Shown: piece after piece, positions 5,629 to 9,753 of the stretch | How positions within the stretch are numbered: position 1 is the first letter of the stretch | Layout: every line of letters starts with the position of its first letter | Source of the DNA: an uncultured Caryophanales bacterium | GTDB taxonomy: Bacteria > Bacillota_I > Bacilli_A > RF39 > UBA660 | Reading direction: 5' to 3' | DNA: 9,753 nucleotides | Assembly (NCBI GenBank): GCA_947065955.1 | Contig: CAMSXY010000033.1 | Location: forward strand, 1 to 9,753 | Translations under genes and position numbers: made by a program | The notes under the pieces: model-generated | What the model was told of the DNA's origin: nothing | Seen by the model: only the letters and a program-made list of their open reading frames with translations | The model's database searches: none

Positions 5629-6246
5629 ATGAAAGAAAAATTTTCTACAATATATAAAATATTAATCGTTGTAATAACAGGGATAGGTTTAGCTTTAAAT
5701 TTCCGATTGTATGGTTTTTTAGAAACAATTGTATATTTTACTAATATAAGTAATATCTTAGTTTTTTTATTTTATTTTGGTTATTTTGTATTAAAAGTAA
5801 TGAAAAAATTGAAAAAAAAGGATGGATACTATATTATAAAGGGAATGGTCACGATGGCCATTACTCTTACTATGTTTGTATATCAAACGATGCTATCTGA
5901 TAGTACAGATGCCTTTTTAGGACATCCTATAGAAAACATGTTTGTACATCTTATTGTTCCTCTCATGGTGATATTAGATTATATTATTTTTGGAGAAAAG
6001 GGAAATTTAAAGAAGAATTTTCCATTTCTTTGGAGTTGGATACTTATTGTATATCAATTATTTGTTGTTATTTATTCTTTTTTAGGTGGGACCTTTAGAG
6101 GCAAGTTATATCCTTATGATTATATGGATATTCAAAAATATGGTATTTTAAGGGTTATTCTCAATTGTACCTTTATATATGTTTTTTTTATTGGCTATGG
6201 CAAAGTAGTGCAATTTATAGACAAAAAATGGAAAAAGAGAGTTTGA
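5629..6246 (+). CDS. Six-helix integral membrane protein, Pr6Pr-like
   Basis: 205 residues with six predicted membrane helices at about 9-25, 34-56, 69-88, 101-121, 133-153 and 172-192. Basic loops (KVMKKLKKK at 56-64, GEKGNLKKN at 122-130) and a basic C-terminus (KKWKKRV) suggest both ends are cytoplasmic. YFTNISNILVF in helix 2, the HLIVPL of helix 4 with His107, and the loop R-G-K-L-Y-P-Y-D-Y (157-165) match what I recall of Pr6Pr-family membrane proteins, a group of unknown function in Bacillota and Actinomycetota. His99 and His107 lie near the membrane face and could matter if the protein is an enzyme, but no catalytic motif is clear. It has its own -10 and AGGTGA SD. No terminator is seen after it, so some read-through into the acyltransferase gene is likely. 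Confidence 0.8.
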   Translation: MKEKFSTIYKILIVVITGIGLALNFRLYGFLETIVYFTNISNILVFLFYFGYFVLKVMKKLKKKDGYYIIKGMVTMAITLTMFVYQTMLSDSTDAFLGHPIENMFVHLIVPLMVILDYIIFGEKGNLKKNFPFLWSWILIVYQLFVVIYSFLGGTFRGKLYPYDYMDIQKYGILRVILNCTFIYVFFIGYGKVVQFIDKKWKKRV

Positions 6247-6271
6247 CGTAAATTTCATTTTATGATACTAT
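6243..6271 (+). promoter_or_regulatory. Promoter of the acyltransferase gene
   Basis: TTGACG at 6243-6248 overlaps the stop codon of the preceding gene (TGA 6244-6246). TACTAT at 6266-6271 follows after 17 bases. Alternative -10 boxes TATGAT (6261-6266) and TATAAC (6269-6274) have poorer spacing. The SD AGGAG at 6294-6298 lies six bases before the ATG. Confidence 0.55.
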
Positions 6272-6304
6272 AACATCGTAAAAAATTAAAAAAAGGAGAT
6301 TATT

Positions 6305-7249
6305 ATGGATAATATTGGAATTAAGTGGGTAAAAGATGCTACAATTGATAATTTTACTTCTGATATTGGTATTAAGATCCGAAGAGGTATCAATACACCT
6401 TTAAGGCAGATTTTAAAAATGGCAACAAAAAGAGAAATTATTATAGATCGTTATCCTAATTTAGAAAAAAATAAACCATATATTTTTGCATCTACACATT
6501 CTTTTGATGAAGACATTATAGCAGCTCTTGCGACCATCAATCGAAGTGCCTATGTTTTAATTGGAACTACAGATCAAATCGATCATAACTACCAGATGTA
6601 TGCAGCATGGTTAAATGGTATGATCTATGTAAATCGATTGGATCCTGAAAGCCGTAAAGCCTCAATTTTAAAAATGAAAAAAATCCTAAGAAGTGGTAGT
6701 AGTATTTTGATATTTCCAGAAGGTGGTTGGAATAATACAGAAAATTTATTATGCCAACCCTTATTTTCAGGACCATATATACTTTCCCAAGACACAGGTG
6801 TGTCTGTAGTTCCCATTGCTTCTTTTAATCAACATGGTTCTGATAAAATATATATGTCCTTTGGAGATCCCATTGATATGACAAATAGGAGGAAAAAGGA
6901 AGCTTTAACGAGTTTAAGAGATTCACTAGCTACAATGGTATATTACAGTATGGAAGAACATACAAGTCCTATTTGTAGAAAATCCTTAACAGGAGATATT
7001 CGTATGAAATATATGGAGGAACGAAAACAAGAATACATGCGTGTTAAGTGGACAAGGGATGTATGGGAAGAGGAATTAACGTATTATCATGATAAAGAAA
7101 ATCCAACCTGGAATGAAGTTTATGATTTTATTAAAAATGCACATATAGATAATAACAATATTTCCATTTTAGGTCCTGTATTAACAAAGAAACTGCAAGA
7201 GAAAAAATATGACTTTAAAGAGTATATGAAAAAGAATTGGAACAATTAA
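6305..7249 (+). CDS. PlsC-like glycerolipid acyltransferase (LPLAT family)
   Basis: 314 residues. The lysophosphatidate-type acyltransferase core covers about residues 35-200. The catalytic H-x4-D is His65 and Asp70 in ASTHSFDED. The second block is around residues 80-110, the FPEG motif at 137-140 (FPEGGWNNTENL) binds the glycerol phosphate, and VVPIASF (168-174) is the fourth block. Enzymes of this kind transfer an acyl chain to lysophosphatidate at the inner membrane face, as in phosphatidate synthesis. No membrane helix is obvious at the N-terminus, unlike many PlsC proteins, so it may be peripheral. The C-terminal 95 residues (about 220-314) are charged, with Trp-rich bits (KWTRDVWEEE), and lie beyond the common core; I do not recognise them. 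Whether this is the main PlsC or a specialised paralogue cannot be told here. It ends in its own terminator. Confidence 0.85.
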   Translation: MDNIGIKWVKDATIDNFTSDIGIKIRRGINTPLRQILKMATKREIIIDRYPNLEKNKPYIFASTHSFDEDIIAALATINRSAYVLIGTTDQIDHNYQMYAAWLNGMIYVNRLDPESRKASILKMKKILRSGSSILIFPEGGWNNTENLLCQPLFSGPYILSQDTGVSVVPIASFNQHGSDKIYMSFGDPIDMTNRRKKEALTSLRDSLATMVYYSMEEHTSPICRKSLTGDIRMKYMEERKQEYMRVKWTRDVWEEELTYYHDKENPTWNEVYDFIKNAHIDNNNISILGPVLTKKLQEKKYDFKEYMKKNWNN

Positions 7250-7276
7250 AATCAAAATGAAAATTTTGATTTTTTT
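7248..7276 (+). terminator. Intrinsic terminator of the acyltransferase gene
   Basis: A perfect 11-bp stem pairs 7248-7258 with 7263-7273 around a GAAA tetraloop (7259-7262), followed by a T-run to 7276. The stem begins within the TAA stop codon (7247-7249). Confidence 0.88.
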
Positions 7277-7277
7277 A

Positions 7278-7286
7278 TGTTATAAT
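7278..7286 (+). promoter_or_regulatory. Extended -10 promoter of the hybrid kinase gene
   Basis: TGTTATAAT, identical to the lepA element, follows the terminator T-tract with one base between. No good -35 is seen. TATGAT at 7286-7291 is an overlapping alternative. The SD AGGTGA at 7300-7305 lies four bases before ATG 7310. Confidence 0.62.
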
Positions 7287-7309
7287 ATGATAGAAAGCTA
7301 GGTGAAATC

Positions 7310-9577
7310 ATGCAATCATTAGAATTTGAAATTCCATTTGTATCTCTTGTTTTTGTAATAATTTTATGTGTTATTTATCTTTCAAAGAAAAAAATTACAT
7401 TACCAGAAAATAAGTACTATGAGATTATCTTATCCTTTTCTTTTATCGAGATAATTATTGACTTTGTTATTCATTTAATTTGTTCTCTCAATACCTTTGA
7501 AGTGATTGTATCTTCTTATTATAATCTTTTTAATTTTTTGAATAAAATATTGTCTACTTCTTTTGTTATAATCTTTTTTTCCTTTTTTTGTTATATTTTA
7601 ATGATTTCTTACCCTAAAATAAGAAATAGAGAAAGAGAACTTCTTAAAATTTTAGGGATCACAAGTGTTTCCTTTTTACTGATAACAATGTTTACGACTA
7701 TTAATTTAGTGAAAGTAGGATCCGTTACAAATGTTTCTGGAACGACAATTGCTTTGGGATATATTATGGTTGCTATTTTTTTACTAGCCACTTTTCTTGT
7801 TACTATTTTAAATATCAAAAAATTAGATAAGAGATATCTAGCTGTATTTTTAATTCTCATATTAATGGTTGTATTATATATTGTAACCCTTATATTTCCT
7901 GGTATGATTATTTACGATTTGGTGTTAGCGTTATTATGCTATATTATGTATTTTACAATAGAAAATCCAGATATCAAAATGATTGAACAATTGAATCTAA
8001 TGAAGGAACAGGCAGAAAAAGCAAATCGAGCTAAAAGTGACTTTTTATCCAGTATGTCTCATGAAATAAGAACTCCACTAAATGCTATTGTGGGATTTTC
8101 AGAATGTATTAAACAATCGGATAGTCTAGAGGAAGCAAAAGAAAATGCGGAAGATGTAATCACAGCTTCTAATACACTTCTTGAAATTGTAAATGGTATT
8201 TTAGATATTTCAAAAATCGAATCTGGAAAATTAGAATTAGTAGAGGTAGATTACGATACAAGAAAGATGTTAAAAGAAATTGAAAGACTTATTTTTGTAA
8301 GAATTGGAGATAAGCCTCTTGAATTTAAAGTAGATATTGCTGAGGATATCCCACCTGTTTTATATGGGGATCATTCTAATGTAAAAAAAATTCTTATCAA
8401 TTTACTTACAAATGCTGTAAAATATACCGATAAAGGATACGTTCACTTTTCTTTAAAATGTGTTAAAGTAAATGATATAATTTGTAGATTAATTATTTCC
8501 GTAAAAGATAGTGGAAGAGGAATTAAAAAAGAAAACATTGATAAATTATTTACGAAGTTCCAACGATTAGATGAAGATAAGAATACGACGATAGAAGGAA
8601 CAGGTCTAGGCCTTGCTATTACAAAACAACTAGTTGAAATGATGAATGGAAAAATTGTTGTAAATAGTATCTATGGAGAAGGATCCGAGTTTACTGTTGC
8701 AATTAATCAGAGTTTTTCCAAAAATACACTAAAAAAAGAACAAACAACAGAATTTAATGATTTTGATCTAAAGGATTTCAAAATTCTTGTAGTAGATGAT
8801 AATCGTCTCAATTTAAAAGTCGCCCAAAAATTATTGAATAAATATCATCCTTTTGTAGAAACTTGTGAAAGCGGGTTTGAATGTATTGATAAAATAAAAG
8901 AAGGAAAAAAATATGATCTTATTTTAATGGATGATATGATGCCTAAAATGCGTGGGGTAGAAACTCTCTCAAAGCTCAAAGAAGATAGTTCCTTTTCTAT
9001 ACCTGTAATTGCTCTTACAGCTAATGCAATTCATGGAATGTGTGAATATTATAAAAAGCAAGGTTTTGATGATTACTTATCGAAACCTATTGATCGAGAA
9101 GAATTACATAGGATACTTCAAAAATATGCTTTTTCGAAGAAAGTTTCAATAGAAAAAAAACAAGAACTTTTTTATTCCGATTATCATGATAAAAAGATTT
9201 TAATTGTGGATGATAATCCATTGAATTTAAAGATTGCCCGAAAAATGTTAGAAAATTATAAGTTTCAGATAGAGCAAGTCACAAGTGGGAACGAGTGTAT
9301 TGAGAAAGAAAAACATGAACATTATGATCTAATTTTTATGGATAGTATGATGCCCAATTTAAGTGGGGAAGAGACTTTAAAGATTTTAAAGGAAATTCCT
9401 AATTTTCAAGCAAAAGTTATCGTTCTTACAGCGGATGCACTAGAAGGCACAAGAGAAAAATATATACAAATGGGATTTGATGAATATATAGCAAAACCGA
9501 TTGATAAAATTTTATTAAATAAGGTAATTCATAATATTTTAGAAAAGAAAAATGAGGATTTTAAGGAATTAGTTTGA
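7310..9577 (+). CDS. Membrane-bound hybrid histidine kinase with two receiver domains
   Basis: 755 residues. Seven likely membrane helices (about 9-25, 37-60, 80-100, 112-133, 147-168, 176-196, 199-217) form the sensor part, with no large outer domain. A short coiled linker (219-242) leads to a HisKA domain with phospho-acceptor His251 in SHEIRTPLNAI. The ATPase domain has the N box NLLTNAVKYTDKG (364-376), G1 DSGRGI (400-405) and G2 GTGLGLAI (430-437). Receiver 1 (about 490-606) has Asp496/Asp497, phospho-acceptor Asp541, Thr570 and Lys592. Receiver 2 (about 628-745) has Asp634/Asp635, Asp678, Thr707 and Lys729. Both receivers thus look functional and resemble each other closely. No HPt or DNA-binding output domain is attached, and no response regulator gene is adjacent, so phosphate must pass to a separate protein. 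The signal is unknown; the helices may sense something in or at the membrane. Confidence 0.95.
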   Translation: MQSLEFEIPFVSLVFVIILCVIYLSKKKITLPENKYYEIILSFSFIEIIIDFVIHLICSLNTFEVIVSSYYNLFNFLNKILSTSFVIIFFSFFCYILMISYPKIRNRERELLKILGITSVSFLLITMFTTINLVKVGSVTNVSGTTIALGYIMVAIFLLATFLVTILNIKKLDKRYLAVFLILILMVVLYIVTLIFPGMIIYDLVLALLCYIMYFTIENPDIKMIEQLNLMKEQAEKANRAKSDFLSSMSHEIRTPLNAIVGFSECIKQSDSLEEAKENAEDVITASNTLLEIVNGILDISKIESGKLELVEVDYDTRKMLKEIERLIFVRIGDKPLEFKVDIAEDIPPVLYGDHSNVKKILINLLTNAVKYTDKGYVHFSLKCVKVNDIICRLIISVKDSGRGIKKENIDKLFTKFQRLDEDKNTTIEGTGLGLAITKQLVEMMNGKIVVNSIYGEGSEFTVAINQSFSKNTLKKEQTTEFNDFDLKDFKILVVDDNRLNLKVAQKLLNKYHPFVETCESGFECIDKIKEGKKYDLILMDDMMPKMRGVETLSKLKEDSSFSIPVIALTANAIHGMCEYYKKQGFDDYLSKPIDREELHRILQKYAFSKKVSIEKKQELFYSDYHDKKILIVDDNPLNLKIARKMLENYKFQIEQVTSGNECIEKEKHEHYDLIFMDSMMPNLSGEETLKILKEIPNFQAKVIVLTADALEGTREKYIQMGFDEYIAKPIDKILLNKVIHNILEKKNEDFKELV
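8777..9544 (+). repeat. Tandem receiver-domain duplication in the kinase
   Basis: The two receiver domains start with near-equal text (KILVVDDNRLNLK and KILIVDDNPLNLK) and share MD-x-MMP, LTA-(N/D)-A, QGFD/MGFD and KPID. The similarity is visible in the DNA too. This fits an in-gene duplication rather than two receivers of separate origin. Confidence 0.6.
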
Positions 9578-9672
9578 AGTACTATAAAAAGTATACGATA
9601 AAATTATTTCCAAAATACAAAAAAATTAAAAATAGTTAACCGAATCTTTATCAAAAACAAATATAATATCCT

Positions 9673-9707
9673 AAAAAAAGAAAACTTTCTTTAAAATAAA
9701 AGAAGGT
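9673..9707 (-). terminator. Possible terminator for a minus-strand gene beyond the window
   Basis: 9684-9692 pairs with 9699-9707 (nine positions, one mismatch or wobble) around a six-base loop. On the minus strand the hairpin is followed by a T-rich run (complement of 9673-9683). On the plus strand no T-run follows. If real, the gene to the right points towards the kinase gene. The evidence is modest in such AT-rich DNA. Confidence 0.35.
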
Positions 9708-9753
9708 AAGATAAAAAATTAACCCTTTTAATGTATAGATCTCTTTAAAAAAA

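Noticed and set aside
6567..6816. Two minus-strand open frames inside the acyltransferase gene
   Set aside because: They overlap each other and the catalytic motifs of a clear gene, with no SD or family features.
7609..7860. Minus-strand open frame inside the kinase sensor region
   Set aside because: It is the complement of membrane-helix codons and has no start signals.
9579..9596. Hairpin just after the kinase stop as its terminator
   Set aside because: The stem is only five pairs with a two-base bulge, and no T-run follows. The kinase terminator is not visible in the window.
9662..9667. TATAAT as a promoter for a gene to the right
   Set aside because: No -35, no TGn extension, and no SD plus ATG follow within the window. 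It is likely chance in AT-rich sequence.
9650..9752. Minus-strand open frame of about 33 codons reaching the window edge
   Set aside because: It is short, made of Phe/Leu/Tyr codons expected from A-rich DNA, and has no motif. A coding end there would also clash with the possible minus-strand terminator.
1..9753. CRISPR array, tRNA, rRNA, riboswitch or toxin-antitoxin pair
   Set aside because: No spaced direct repeats, no cloverleaf or rRNA-like stretch, no leader long enough for a riboswitch, and no small gene pair were seen on reading both strands.

Overview
The window is about 70% A+T and reads as chromosome from a low-GC Bacillota. Support comes from strong Shine-Dalgarno (SD) sites, sigma-A-like promoters, short gaps and intrinsic terminators. 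TGG codes for Trp and TGA acts as a stop, so this is not the Mycoplasma code. The prepilin type and the general gene style recall uncultured gut Bacilli or Erysipelotrichia-like lineages, but that placement is inference.

Layout: all intact genes lie on the + strand. Positions 1-558 hold the broken 3' part of an IS1595-like transposase (two frameshifts, one in-frame stop, no C-terminus). A lone type IV prepilin-like gene follows at 675-1085 with its own promoter and terminator. Next come lepA (elongation factor 4, 1153-2949), a gene for a protein built of three helix-turn-helix (HTH)-like units (3038-3799), hemW (3851-4960) overlapping an HD-domain hydrolase gene (4953-5531), a six-helix Pr6Pr-like membrane protein (5629-6246), a PlsC-type acyltransferase (6305-7249) and a membrane-bound hybrid histidine kinase with two receiver domains (7310-9577). 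The last 176 bases show no gene, only a possible terminator for a minus-strand gene beyond the window.

Most genes appear to be separate transcription units. Five intrinsic terminators and seven promoter candidates fit between them. Only hemW with the HD gene forms a clear overlapping pair. The genes do not make up one pathway: translation (lepA), cofactor handling (hemW), lipid synthesis (acyltransferase), signalling (hybrid kinase) and surface structure (pilin) sit side by side. lepA and hemW are adjacent in Bacillus-type genomes, where hrcA-grpE-dnaK-dnaJ follows. Here the HTH gene separates them and the HD gene replaces the heat-shock block.

I see no clear new defence or mobile system. 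The points most worth a second look are: the transcript starts predicted exactly at the SD in three genes; the terminator hairpin that shares bases with a -35 box; terminators fused to stop codons; the triple-HTH protein inserted between lepA and hemW; the orphan pilin beside a dead transposase; and the double-receiver kinase with no partner.
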